Source of the DNA: Bicyclus anynana
Taxonomy: Eukaryota > Arthropoda > Insecta > Lepidoptera > Nymphalidae
Direction: 5' to 3'
NCBI RefSeq assembly: GCF_947172395.1
Contig: NC_069104.1
Coordinates: forward strand, 4,057,355-4,121,354
DNA: 64,000 nucleotides
Both the position numbers and the translations under genes were made by a program. The notes below the pieces were generated by a model. That model made no database searches and was not told the DNA's origin. It worked only from the letters and a program-made list of their open reading frames with translations. This document shows positions 38,101 through 46,555 of the stretch, one piece after another; position 1 is the first letter of the stretch; every line of letters starts with the position of its first letter.

Positions 38101-41100
38101 TTCCTTTACTTTCACAAAGCATTATAATTTAATAGATATTCTACATGACTTTTGGTGTTATACAACTATACACATTAAATTTTGAAGACAGTGTTAGGTG
38201 GCTACGACAATAGTCCAGTGGGTGGGGGTTGAACGTCCACCTCTGGACGATGAGTCTGACCTTTTTACGGTGAAGCTATTGATAATTCAATATTTAAATT
38301 TTGAAGACTGTGTTAGGAGTGGCTACGACAATAGTCCAGTGGGTGGGGAACGAACCACCACCACTTGACGATGAGTCTGACCTTTTTACACATTTTTTTT
38401 GTTGACATTTTGTATTATTCTGACATTTTACCTACTAACACTAAATACTAATTCAACTTTTTAATTTTATTTTTGATTTTTGTTTTTATGTTTTTCTTAA
38501 TATGAGTGTATGCCTGAAATAAATGAATTTTATTTATTTTATTTACAGTGAAGCTATTGAGACTTGAATATTTAAATTTTGAAGACTGTGTTAGGAGTGG
38601 CTTGGACAATAACCCAATTAGTGGGTAGGGATCGAACCACCACCTCTTGACCATGAGTCCGACCCTTTTACAGTGAAGATTTTGAGACTTCAATTATGAA
38701 CTTTCATAGACTCTACAATGCATAAGTGTCAGTAAAATATTTAAGTAAGACCAACAATTTATCTCTTATAGAGAAAATATTTGACAGCCTGTGGCACAGT
38801 AGTATGTGCAGTGGATTTACATGACAGAGGTTCTGGTTTCAATTTCTGGCTATGACAATCGAGGTTTTCTTAATTGGTCCAGGTCTGGCTACTTTTATTT
38901 CTCTTCACTAAGATCTCTTGTTGGTTGAATGTAAAGGCATATAGATGTACGTATCACTCATAAGCTCACCTGCATGAACTTCACTACTGGGTTGGTCTGC
39001 ATTATTGTCATCGTCGTCATCGTCATCTATGTTGACAGTGACGGATGCATCTTTACTGGACGTCTCTGTGTTTGTGTCTGTACTCTTTAGGAGTGTGTCA
39101 AAAGGATCTAGAGCCTGCAAATTTCAAATTTTACCATCATCATTAACATGATCTCTGAAGCATGGGGGTGGGACCACCCCTGTAAGCGTAAACTTGAAAA
39201 ATGAAATTATTGCTTTTTTCTAGACAATACACACAACATGTTTTTCTGTATAAAATGATGATTATACAGTTGCCCAAATTTTTTGAATAAGTTAGTTTCT
39301 TCTCTATGGTCAGGTCTTAGCCAAACATACCTGAGCTAGGAATCAATTACAACATCTCTTAGCTTCATGTTAACAATATTCAGCTAAGCTGCACTATATT
39401 TTTTTATTTTTGTTAAATTTAAACACTTATTTTTACTTGCAACACTAACTCATACATAAAACAAATCATGAGTTACATTAGGATTCCTTTACAAGATGTC
39501 ATAATAACTGTGTGGCAAATCTGTATGTTTCAGCCATCAATATCCTACTAAAAAGTGGAAAATCAACCAAGTTGCATTTGCAATTTAAACCTTAAACTCA
39601 ATCCTTAAGCTTGATTTGCTTTGAATTTGGGATTTTATTGAATATTCGACTATATTTAAAAGCCTTTAGGTATAATTTTCTTAACCAATAATTCTAAAAC
39701 TGTCAAACCAAAATTGACCAGTTTTTAAGTGATTTTTTCTACATGATTGTGCATCCTTTTATTATAATAGGTCAATGGTTTTAGAGCAGTCTGATCAGTG
39801 GCTTAAGCTGTGTTGATAAATTAATCAGTAATGGTTGCCTTTTTATATTAGAGATGTGGTCAAGTGCTGAAACGTCCCAGAAGGAAGAAGAGGTACAAAT
39901 TAGTTATACATAAGATGCATTTTAAGAAATTAAATATCACGTGTCTCAAATGGTGAAGGAAATCATTGTGAGGAAACCTACATACCAGAGAACTTTTTCT
40001 CTACATTTGTGAAGTCTGCCAATCCACCACTGGATGGACTGGTGGAATATCGGCCTAACCCCTCTCATTCTGAAAAGAGACTTGAGCTCAGCAGTGAGTG
40101 ATACGGGTTGATAATGATGATGAATGACTAAAGTGTAATTAAAAGTACCTGAGTATGATCCTCCTGAGACTCATCCAAAACATTGGGAGCAGTTTCAAAT
40201 TCTGGTTTGTCTACTTCTCTGTTTTCACTGCTACTGCCGGCACCTGAGTCGTTGAAATCTCTGCTATGGGATAATTCATCTTTTGCGGATTCACTCTCTT
40301 CTTTTGTGGATTCACTCTCTTCTTTTGTGGATTCACTCTCTTCTTTTGTGGATTCACTCTCTTCTTTTGTGGATTCACTCTCTTCTTTTGTGGATTCACT
40401 CTCTTCCTTTGTGGATTCACTCTCTTCTTTTGTTTTTATATCCTCTACATCATCATCTACAGACATATTCTCTTTATCTAAAGATTCATCTGGCGTATCA
40501 TGTTCGGAATCTCGTCTAGTTTGTGACTCTATTTTAGGGCTATCTTCTAAAGTTTCTGTAAAGTTGTGATAAATTGAGTGCTTACCATAAACATTTTCTA
40601 AAAAATTGTATTAAAATATTACATCTATATTTTTTAACAAGTACATTAAGTAATTTTATACTGTTACTGATAAAAAAAATCAAAATTGTTAAGTTTATAA
40701 TTTTTTATTTATTTAAAGTGTTTTCAGATAGCATGGGTATGCAGACAGTCGCCTCTATGATGTTCATAATACATACTATTATCATGAATCACAGCAAACT
40801 TTCCAGAGTGAAACGAACTGTAGATGGTACAGCTATTCCTGGCAGTAATGAAACTGCAATCACATTCTGTAGTGAAATACCATCATAATAGTATACCATT
40901 AGCAGGCAGTTTTTAAGTGGTTACTTCATTGGTTGTGTAGGTCTAGCATGTGTCAATATTAGACCGTACTTCATGACAAGTGACTAATATTAGGTGACAT
41001 ATTTTAGACTAATAGTAACAATATTACTTGAAAAAAATATTTTCAATTATGCCGCTATTGGTTGACAATATCTCTTTTCTCATCATGAGATATCTGGTGG

Positions 41101-41868
41101 TGCACATAGGCCTGCTAGATTGGGTTATAAAATATTGAACTTTTTTTTAGATTATGATTTAGACTATTTTTTAGACTTAGGAAATTGGTATCTTAGACCC
41201 TTGCACTTTGGAGACCATGTTAAGAAGTTCTAAGCATATCATTAAAATCTGATTGTGATAGTTTTCAGATACAAACATTATCATCCCAAGCTGCCAATTT
41301 ACATCAAAGCATGGTGAATCAAATGTCAGCCACTGATGATCAAGCAATTTCACATGCCTTCAGTGCTTACAGCTTGATGTTAGATAAAACCGATTTGCGA
41401 TTGAAATGATGTCATGCTCATAACGACCAACACACTATCACTTTTATTGATCAAGCCATTAGAGTTGCAGGCATGTGAGATTACTTGATCATCAGTAGCT
41501 GACATAAACAACAAATCTCTTTTCCTACAAGAAACAAGCCTGGGCTCTATAGTGCCATTCAAATATGCTGTTGATGACTAAACTTATACTAAAACTAATA
41601 ATAAGTAAATGATTATACCTGCTTCATCCTTAGAAAGAGTATCCTCATTTTGTACATTCTCTTGACTATTATCATTATTTACACTATCACTATCTTTATT
41701 GCCATGATCCATGTGATTTATTACACTATCTTCACTAAAAACATCCTTAGGGTTATCATCACTGGTGCTAGTACCACTTTCAGGATCTGGGACAGACTTT
41801 TCCTCAGAATCCTTTGGATCACCACCATCACTCTCCTGGCTCTCTGGTACTTTCTCCTTGTCATCCAT
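21792..41868 (-). CDS. woc: woc / ZMYM-family MYM zinc-finger protein, complete CDS
   Basis: Eighteen coding exons join without a frame break into 1598 residues: 41868-41619, 40555-40149, 39114-38970, 37573-37433, 36025-35873, 35535-34264, 33799-33520, 32333-32225, 31283-31166, 30352-29711, 28964-28797, 28339-28101, 27169-26959, 26047-25922, 24998-24877, 24136-23998, 22989-22890 and 21966-21792 (stop TAA). The order is an acidic N-terminus, ten MYM-type Cys modules, a proline-rich linker with an alternating Pro-Val/Ile tract, and a ZMYM C-terminal domain. ZMYM2/3/4 proteins are nuclear chromatin and co-repressor factors. Drosophila woc is a nuclear zinc-finger protein linked to ecdysteroid synthesis and telomere protection, and as I recall it is of similar length. 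The identity rests on the C-terminal match and finger layout. The weakest junction is the GTTGGT donor after 29711, chosen because only it keeps the frame. The start is the first ATG of a long acidic frame. Confidence 0.92.
22255..22345. repeat. Small foldback element, 21-bp perfect arms
   Basis: Arms 22270-22290 (starts CACAATTATCCGCCC) and 22308-22328 are exact reverse complements around a 17-base loop. Weaker pairing continues outward. It lies in the last woc intron (21967-22889). Confidence 0.8.
23167..23350. repeat. CTCF-motif MITE, copy 1
   Basis: The ends TGTGCCTAGTGGGAGTTTTG and AACTGCCACTAGGCCC are imperfect inverted repeats, and inner parts (TACTGTTACTATC / GATAGTAACAGTAT) also pair. 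The core at 23254-23270 is GCCACTAGATGGCGCTG. Copy 2 is at 24672-24854 in the opposite orientation. It lies in the intron 22990-23997 of woc. Confidence 0.75.
23395..23665 (-). repeat. SINE family A, inverted
   Basis: CTCAGAATGAGAGGGGTTAG, then GAGACACATGATATTTAATT and the head remnant GGCTATCAC, in the inverted order of the family. Confidence 0.75.
23787..23986 (+). repeat. Lep1-like repeat next to a woc splice donor
   Basis: CTAGCTGACGCCGCGCGGTT to TTATATTACTATAGATT, complete by comparison with 61322-61516. Its end lies about 11 bases from the donor of the woc exon 24136-23998. Confidence 0.8.
24168..24578 (-). repeat. SINE family B, inverted, with a second tRNA-like repeat inside
   Basis: CTACAATCTCACATGATGG and CCGGGGATCGAACCC are family B. 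Between them, 24237-24390 (GAATATTTGCCATA, TGGAGTGGGTATGACAATAG) matches the other tRNA-like repeat seen near 38180-38670 and 49175-49330. Confidence 0.65.
24672..24854. repeat. CTCF-motif MITE, copy 2 (inverted to copy 1)
   Basis: The core ACAGCGCCATCTAGTGGCAC (24741-24760) is the exact reverse complement of the core of copy 1. The right end lies 22 bases from the donor of the woc exon ending at 24877. Confidence 0.75.
25243..25269. repeat. (GT)n microsatellite
   Basis: A run of about 13 GT units in the woc intron 24999-25921. Confidence 0.9.
26167..26885 (-). pseudogene. Four decayed copies of a woc exon end and its donor
   Basis: Regions 26167-26230, 26307-26372, 26494-26567 and 26817-26885 each resemble the last 60-70 bases of the neighbouring woc exon (27169-26959) read on the minus strand. 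The copy at 26494-26567 still reads EVHKPNGSAYAPDTINYLVL against the exon's EVRKPNGSEYAPDTIYYLVL. The copy at 26817-26885 keeps PDTIYYLVL but has a stop upstream, and the other two are shifted. The GTGAG donor is kept after three of the four. A different repeat (26587-26763) has split the series. None has a convincing acceptor, so they look like non-coding duplicates. Confidence 0.8.
27290..27405. repeat. GTGACAGT-ended MITE
   Basis: AAAGTGTTTTTAGATAGCAT opens the element, then GGTGACAGTCGCC; it closes with AACTTTCAAGAGTGAAACGT and ACTGTCACCCGCACCATT. Same family as 957-1080, 33010-33470 and 40715-40830. Confidence 0.7.
27655..27870 (-). repeat. Repeat shared by woc and Ino80 introns, copy 1
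   Basis: Contains GCGCCATCTATGAGCCTCAG, GTTCTCTAAGAACGCCATCT and GTAGATGGCAGCAC. The same segments occur in reverse order and orientation at 51512-51713. Confidence 0.75.
28101..31283 (-). CDS. woc: woc linker exons: proline-rich and Pro-Val tract (residues 920-1308)
   Basis: Exons 31283-31166, 30352-29711, 28964-28797 and 28339-28101. The second holds polyproline runs (PPPPPPPEPEPP), then a conserved-looking tract with IPVPVPIYVPVP and FPVPVPIPLPIPVPVFIP, followed by IHDKMPTDPFEAELLMMAEM. Vertebrate ZMYM2/3/4 have a similar Pro-Val tract followed by a helix ending in a MAEM-like motif. The last exon carries an Arg/Lys-rich stretch (RTSKRRREPAPAP) that could be a nuclear localisation signal. 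Confidence 0.9.
29024..29640. repeat. Diverged tandem duplication of about 315 bp in woc intron
   Basis: Two copies (29024-29325 and 29339-29640) share AGATACTCATGAGAAAAGTT, TTGAAAATTTG, TTTTGCGTAAAAATC and CTTACATAGAATCTC at equal spacing. There is no open frame. Confidence 0.75.
30538..30824. repeat. MITE-like repeat (GATGCACAATC ends), copy 1
   Basis: The ends AAAAGTGGATGCACAATC and GATTGTGCGTCCTTTT are near inverted repeats. A second copy at 39550-39770 shares CCTTAAACTCAATCCTTAAG and TTTAGGTATAATTTTCTT. Both lie in woc introns. Confidence 0.7.
31468..31780 (+). repeat. SINE family A, broken copy
   Basis: The head GTGATAGCCCAGATG is separated from the B-box side (TTTGAATCCGGTCCGAGGCA) by unrelated sequence (about 31495-31655), and the body ends early. 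Confidence 0.6.
31951..32208. repeat. (GAT)n microsatellite beside a woc splice donor
   Basis: About 258 bp of GAT triplets with GAC, GTT and GGT interruptions in the left half and an almost pure right half. On the woc strand it is an (ATC)n run that starts about 16 bases after the donor of the exon 32333-32225. Confidence 0.95.
32225..35535 (-). CDS. woc: woc exons for ten MYM-type zinc modules (residues 366-919)
   Basis: The large exon 35535-34264 has seven modules of the form CxxC...C...C, starting CVQC, CNEC, CCVC, CMLC, CANC, CCYC and CAVC, with FCNEVC, FCNSSC and FCSQHC second halves. Exon 33799-33520 adds two (CRWC, CNWC) and exon 32333-32225 one (CDMC...FCTYQC). The FCS-like second halves are the mark of MYM/FCS fingers, which in ZMYM proteins act mainly in protein binding. 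If the intron after 34264 were kept, the frame would end four codons later at 34250, giving a protein with seven fingers only. Confidence 0.93.
32405..32560 (+). mobile_element. RTE LINE 3' tail
   Basis: Encodes VDRQHQASRRDSLDAA and, after a frameshift, DRDVWKSLQKAFVLQWTSI, the end of an RTE reverse-transcriptase ORF. It is followed by an ATGATG-type tail (32542-32575). Only the last 120 bp remain. Confidence 0.75.
32869..32928. repeat. Perfect inverted repeat, 28-bp arms, 4-bp loop
   Basis: Arms 32869-32896 and 32901-32928 (ACAATTTTGTTTTATTTCAA and onward, then its exact reverse complement) surround CTCA. It lies in the woc intron 32334-33519. Confidence 0.95.
33010..33470. repeat. GTGACAGT-ended MITE interrupted by a SINE
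   Basis: The left part ends GAATCATGGCAAACTTT (to 33087) and the right part resumes AAACTTTCAAGAGTGAAAC (from 33426), ending CAGTCACC. The intact relative at 40715-40830 has a single AAACTTTCCAGAGTG at this place. The SINE between them is therefore flanked by a 7-bp duplication, AAACTTT. Confidence 0.85.
33088..33425 (+). repeat. tRNA-derived SINE (family B), best full-length copy
   Basis: The head GCCTCCGTGGCGCAGTGGTA has an A-box-like word, and GGGTTCGATCCCCGGCTGG is the B-box. The body has GGAGGCTTCGGCCGTGGCTA and AAGCGATTTAGCGTTCCGGT, ending TGTAGTCAAGGGCTAACTTG plus an A-rich tail. It has only weak tRNA likeness after the B-box, so it is not a tRNA gene. Confidence 0.88.
35873..41868 (-). 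CDS. woc: woc exons for the acidic N-terminus (residues 1-365)
   Basis: Five exons (41868-41619, 40555-40149, 39114-38970, 37573-37433, 36025-35873) encode a Ser/Asp/Glu-rich, probably disordered region. It has a run of seven Asp (about residue 250) and a tandem 7-residue ESTKEES-type repeat encoded by a 21-bp minisatellite at about 40285-40430. A basic patch AEKRKRDE ends the fourth exon and could act in nuclear import. Four of the five introns after these exons are in phase 1, so several exons could be skipped without a frameshift. Confidence 0.88.
36150..36673. mobile_element. Non-autonomous DNA transposon, hAT-like
   Basis: Perfect 16-bp terminal inverted repeats AGAGATACGCCGACTA (36150-36165) and its complement (36658-36673) enclose 492 bp of AT-rich sequence with many CGACTAGTCG/CTAGTCGGC subterminal words. 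Repeated subterminal motifs are typical of hAT elements. There is no transposase ORF. I could not find a clear 8-bp target duplication. It lies in the woc intron 36026-37432. Confidence 0.75.
36690..36945 (+). mobile_element. Non-LTR retrotransposon ORF fragment
   Basis: The plus strand reads AHEITAMWNVESTIIVPIVV, then SVNGLIAKSFDQHLKKLSL and IQKAVILETARIVRRFL before a stop. The pattern of Trp, IVPIVVS.NG and IQKAVIL..ARIVRRFL resembles the C-terminus of non-LTR retrotransposon ORFs common in insects. The fragment ends in an A/T-rich tail and lies within a woc intron, antisense to woc. Confidence 0.65.
37676..37850. repeat. Foldback element with two CRE-like octamers
   Basis: Imperfect arms GTGACGTCATCGTACAACAG and TATTGTAGGATGACGTCACG, plus GCACGGCCCG/CGGGCC, pair across the element. 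TGACGTCA occurs exactly at 37723-37730 and 37820-37827. Confidence 0.7.
38180..38695. repeat. Triplicated tRNA-like repeat with an insertion
   Basis: Three tandem copies of about 125 bp (TTTGAAGACTGTGTTAGGAG, GGGAACGAACCACCACC, GATGAGTCTGACCTTTTTAC) begin near 38180, 38300 and 38570. Between the second and third lies an insert of about 155 bp ending in AATGAATTTTATTTATTTTA, flanked by TTTAC on both sides. Confidence 0.75.
38785..38890 (+). repeat. SINE family B, diverged head
   Basis: GACAGCCTGTGGCACAGTAG, GTGCAGTGGATTTACATGAC and TTAATTGGTCCAGGTCTGGC keep the family order, with a mutated B-box. Confidence 0.65.
39550..39770. repeat. MITE-like repeat (GATGCACAATC ends), copy 2
   Basis: Diverged relative of 30538-30824; the right end reads GATTGTGCATCCTTTTATTA. 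Confidence 0.65.
39910..40105 (+). repeat. SINE family A, body fragment
   Basis: TTTTAAGAAATTAAATATCA, ATTGTGAGGAAACCTACATA and GAGCTCAGCAGTGAGTGATA. The head is missing. Confidence 0.7.
40715..40830. repeat. GTGACAGT-type MITE, uninterrupted relative
   Basis: AAAGTGTTTTCAGATAGCAT to GAGTGAAACGAACTGTAGAT. This copy shows the empty target site used to recognise the SINE insertion at 33088-33425. Confidence 0.65.
40940..41114. repeat. Foldback MITE, TTAGGCCTA family, copy 3 (decayed)
   Basis: The right half (CCGCTATTGGTTGACAATAT, CATGAGATATCTGGTGG, CACATAGGCCTGC) is clear. The left half is diverged. Confidence 0.55.
41330..41515. repeat. Inverted repeat, about 32-bp arms
   Basis: AGCCACTGATGATCAAGCAA onward (from about 41332) and AGGCATGTGAGATTACTTGA onward (from about 41470) are reverse complements with three mismatches. 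It lies in the first woc coding intron. Confidence 0.7.
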
Positions 41869-42436
41869 ATTTTATTCCGATCAGAACCACTTAAGTCTGA
41901 GAACTACACACATCTGAAATATACGACACGATTATTTATCATCTGTATTTTGAAAATACGCCCGCCCGCCGCACCCGGCTATATTTTTAGGTTATATTTG
42001 TTACGGGATTCTTATATGGTAAACTTTAGGGGGATTTTTATTCATGTTTTGATTGTTTGAATATCGAAACGGGTTAGAATAGCCGTGATTGTGATGAGCG
42101 GCGTGCAATTAGAATGCAATTGACGCCAAAGGCCAATACAAGCTTCATATCCCGCGCTTATTCTATTTCTGGTTTTAGCGTTGTAGGAAGCTAATTATTG
42201 ACAAAATAAAGATTGTCATACATTTCTTGACGCTAGGCTAATATATTATAACATTATTATATCACTGTAACAAACATTTACGACTTTACGTTGAGAATAT
42301 GCTCCTTTGTAACTGAAGGAAACTTAAGGTCACTAATATGCAAATGTCATGATGTAAACAACAAATTTCATATATACACAATATGTTACATTTTTTAAAT
42401 GTCCCGAGTAACTCTAATAAATAAAACATTACTTAC

Positions 42437-42500
42437 GAATATGAAATATTTAACAAATCACTTGAAAGACACAACAAACGACCACCATTTTGGAATCCAC
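42437..42500 (-). other. woc: Likely 5' non-coding exon of woc
   Basis: On the minus strand, AAAATGGTGGTCG leads into a stretch ending at a strong donor, C|GTAAGT (42436). The matching acceptor is TATATTTCAG, which places the start of the next exon at 41913, 45 bases before the woc start codon. The exon contains a 12-codon upstream ORF, and a second short upstream ORF starts at 41913. The transcription start was not located. Confidence 0.5.
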
Positions 42501-43650
42501 TTGTACTACAAATTGTTGCGGATGTAAAGGCACCTACCAACTGAATATCTCATTAATTAATTACATATGATCTATGTAAAATGTGTTTAGATATGAAAAT
42601 TAAAAACTTTTAGATTTATTTTTCATCTCAATACAATAGAGGAAATTTAGGAAGATTAATTTCACAGAATAAAAAGTAATCAATCGAAGGGAGGGTTATC
42701 TTAAAATTTTTGTTTGTAAGGTTGGTACAATTCGGACTAGCGTCTTTAGTGATGCATCATGCCACGTTAAATTATCGACTATCGGTAAAAAAATGAAGTA
42801 TGTACTTATATCCACTTGAAAATAATATCCATAGACTTGGAAAGTTTTAGGAATAAATCGATCACATACTAAATATTGTATCATGCGAAAATGTCGTGTT
42901 GTATTGTTATAAAAGATATTTAAATCATAATGCTCTTTATTCAACGATAGTCATTTTGGAATAATATATTGATAAATAGTAGCTATTTACTACTTTACTA
43001 GTTACTTTTGTTTTACATGACTAATAATTTAAATCAACTTTATGTGACGAACCTATATGCAATCCATATAATATTATACAAATATTATAATATTGTATAC
43101 TTATTTTGATTACAAAAATACCCTTGAGATATCGACACTTGAAAAATATCACAACGTTGGTGTATTTCTATACTTGATTTTTGTTAAAAAATTGCTCAAA
43201 ATAATTATACAACTATAGAAACAAGTAATTCCTATGATTTTTATCTTACAACTTTGGCTATTCTCTATTTTGTTTTGATAGATATTTGGACAGATTTCAT
43301 AGAGATTTATTTTTGATGAAAATTAATATTTGATATTACATTTCCTAGGGTTTATACTCCAAAAAGAGTCACATTAAAAGTCAGATAATTTGTTTTACTT
43401 CATAGAGATCATTAATTAAACTTAAAATATACTTTACGAGTATTGCAAGTTTTTGTATTAAATTGAATGTATCCGTAGTCTGGTAAAAGAATTTGTTTTC
43501 TATTACAAATTTGTATTATGTTATCTATGTGTTTCATGATTAGTGAATGATATCGACAGGTTACCAACTATTGGTCCATCTTACGTCAGTTTTGTCTACT
43601 GGATAGCCCATTGGTTCAAAGTGTTAAGCTAATAAAAGTACAACCTCGGT
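42501..43650. other. Shared upstream region of woc and Ino80
   Basis: AT-rich, with no exon or known repeat I can support. The two genes are transcribed away from it. Promoter positions cannot be read directly; the CpG-bearing parts lie near 43640-43760 (Ino80 side). Confidence 0.4.
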
Positions 43651-43836
43651 CGGCGATTATTATGGCGGGTTCGTGTTTTTTCAACCTCAAATACGAAATG
43701 AGTAGTTATGTGCGCCGCTCGGGCGGCGACATTGACAGCAATTCGTCGAATATTCTCGTTCGCCATTTTGTAAATGCTCTACGATTTTGTGTTAAGTAAT
43801 GAAGGTTAGCTCATCCTGGTGGGGCACAAATTTGGT
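43651..43836 (+). other. Ino80: Possible 5' non-coding exon of Ino80
   Basis: A GC-richer stretch with TATTATGGCGGGTTCG ends at a donor-like TTTGGT|GTAAGTG (43837). The Ino80 acceptor TTCTTTTCGCAG ends at 44019, eight bases before the start codon. The exon holds a 45-codon upstream ORF from the ATG at about 43662. Its 5' limit is a guess. Confidence 0.35.
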
Positions 43837-44027
43837 GTAAGTGAATCTCGCTATATTGTCCTACCCGGGCCTTATCTTATACGAAATTGTTGCGATTTGT
43901 GAATGATAGCTTCGACTCGAGTTCAGTTACCGTAAATTAGATTCTATTTTGTTTCGCTCGCCAGCTGTATGTGCGGTAGATTTCGTTGTTTGGTTATGAA
44001 ACTAGTGTTCTTTTCGCAGCGGTAAGG

Positions 44028-46555
44028 ATGTCTGAGAAGTGTGTGGTAGGGAAACCAGTGCTCAAACGTCATGAAGTCGCTAAGCCTATACACATCCAGA
44101 GGCTGGAAGCCGCCCTAGACATCAGACCCTTCGTGAGGCAGGTGGAGAAGATACTGAACTCTGACGGCGGGAGCGACAGTGACGATGATTCAGACAACAA
44201 ATCCATGGCAAATGAGATGTCGAAAGGCGACAAGAATATGCACGGTGTTGTCACTACTAAGCAAGGTAACTTTGAAGTTCTAAGAATCTTTCCTAGTAAA
44301 TACTAGGACAATCAGAAGCTTGTCAAAGCTGTAGTTATAACTACAGACCCTACCAATCTTCTTTTTCTTCTTGATATAGCGGCTTTGCAGGTAATGAGAC
44401 AATAGAAATATCCTAGCATTCCATGGATTCACCATGTGGGTGCAGTGTCCATTATGTTGCAGAGATTAAAACTTCAAGCAAAGCTCAGAACTTGTGACCA
44501 ATTGATGTAGGGATATTGCTTAACAATCAATTAAATCTCCCCTTCTTTACTCGTGTTGTTCTCCCTGACTATCCAAATTTGATCAGATCCTATTAGAGCA
44601 GCTTTGCATACCCATATAGAGATCCCTGTATCACTTTCATATGTGTATCATTGACTGCTTCAGATCAGTTGTGATCAGACCCTACCATTGGGTGGGCAGA
44701 AAAACATCTATTCTGCAACCTGAAAACTCTCAATATAGAATAACTAGCACCAATCTGCCATGATTTAAAATACATTCGGAGAAAACAGACAGACATTAAA
44801 ATGTGCATGAGTGATATTATAAGGTTTCCGTTTTTGTACTATGTACATTCAGAACTCTAAAAAGAAATATTTTAGGTGAATAATTGCTCTGTTTATTATT
44901 TAAAAAAATACAATCAGTAATCAGAATATTATTCTACAACTTTGTAAATGAATTGTTAATTAATTATAAATTGCCTTTAGTCCATTTATTGTGATTTACT
45001 AATTTAACTAAATTAAAGGCAGTTATGCTTGTGTATATAAATAAAGCCAGCTTCAGAAAAAAATCTTTCAATAAGTCAATGAAAGTAAGCAAGTTAAGTA
45101 AAGTAAGTAATGTAAGTTCAACTGCCCAAGTAACATTAATAAAAACATTTTTTCTAGAAAGACAGAGTGACCGCCTCAGGCTATACAACTTAGCATCAGT
45201 AGGCGAGGAGCGACAGTGGCTGAGGGATGTGCTGCTGTCTTCAGAGACAGAGTCCAGCAGCGAGGAAGACACTCCATCTGCTAAAGAGCAGAGGATACGG
45301 AGACTGTTGAAGGAGAGGCACTATCATAACAAATATGCAAAGGACTATTATAATGACCCTGGAGTGAGTATGATTAACATTTTGTTAAATTATAACATAA
45401 TGTGGGTATTAGAGTGTATAAATCTTATCTATAGTTTCCACTAATGATAAATACAAAAGTGTTTATGGATCTTATTTCTTTTAGGTTACAATAAATATAT
45501 AAAAGTATATATAAGTTGTATTTTCATGCCTAAACCTCTAAACCAATTTTGAAAATTCTTCATTAATTGTGACAGTGTCTTCTTAAAGTGTTGTAAATAC
45601 AAATTTTATTTTATTTTTATTTTTATTTATTTGGGACAGAAAACATTTACATATTAGAGGTTAGTAAAGGCTTAAATTACCATGCAAAGGGGTTAATAAA
45701 TATGTAAACAATTTACTTTATTACACAAATTAAGAATAAGGGCGTCACAAAACATACCTACAAATGACATTTACAAGACAAACAAGGAAAGTGGTTAACA
45801 TAAAGCAGTCGAATCAGAAGGAAGAAGTACACAAAAGACAATAAAAATAATTAATTACAATAACATAAATAAAAACAAAGAATTTATACTACTTATTAAA
45901 ATATACCAATTAACAATAATATATGTATGTCATTTAATAAAATTAAAAATAAAAAGAACTAATAAATAAATGGAAGATCTATAACAGTTACAACACACTA
46001 CATAACAGTTAAACCTAATTATATTTTACACAAAACTGAATAATTTTTTACTGAATTACATTTTACTGAATAAAACAATTAATTGATTGTTTTTTTTTAT
46101 ATGATGTTAATATGAATATTTTTTTTTTATTAAAATGTAAACAAATAATTTATATTATCTAAATATACTAATTAACAATAATATTAACATTAAATTAATC
46201 AAACTTGAAATTTTTTTTTCTTAAACCTATTATTTTAAGAAGAAAATCTTCGAGTTGTAATTACACAGTGCATTTTTGTATGTATGACCTTTAACCTTTG
46301 TCTCAAAAGAGAATTTATGTACCAATGTTACCTTTACTTGTATTTGTATAGAACTCCCGCTACATGTACTACGGCGCTGGCCTCCTGTCCACCATCGACC
46401 GCTACCCGGAGCGCAGAGTCAGCAGGCCGGCGCCGGCTGCAGGCTCGCGAGGCCGCCGAGGCCGCCCGGCGGAGCGGGGCGCGGCTAGAGGCTCGCAGAA
46501 GCCGAGGAGAGGTCGCGCTAAAGATGGCCGCGCGTGTGCTGAAGGCAGTGATGTG
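44028..46555 (+). CDS. Ino80: Ino80 exons 1-3, N-terminal region (residues 1-216)
   Basis: Exons 44028-44265, 45158-45363 and 46352-46555. Visible are an Asp/Ser-rich patch (GGSDSDDDSDN), the SSETESSSEEDTPSAKEQ acidic stretch, the KYAKDYYNDPG segment and YYGAGLLSTIDRYPERR, which resembles YYGAGLLS in other INO80 proteins. The third exon is GC-rich and then encodes an Arg/Gly/Ala-rich region with GRRGRPAERG and KPRRGRAKDGRA, resembling AT-hook cores. Intron 1 (44266-45157) and intron 2 (45364-46351) hold AT-rich sequence and a repeat fragment at 44760-44835 that matches 27450-27560. Confidence 0.85.

Noticed and set aside
43611..43799. 62-codon frame upstream of Ino80
   Set aside because: It would need a TTG start; from the first ATG it is at most a 45-codon upstream ORF in a probable 5' leader.
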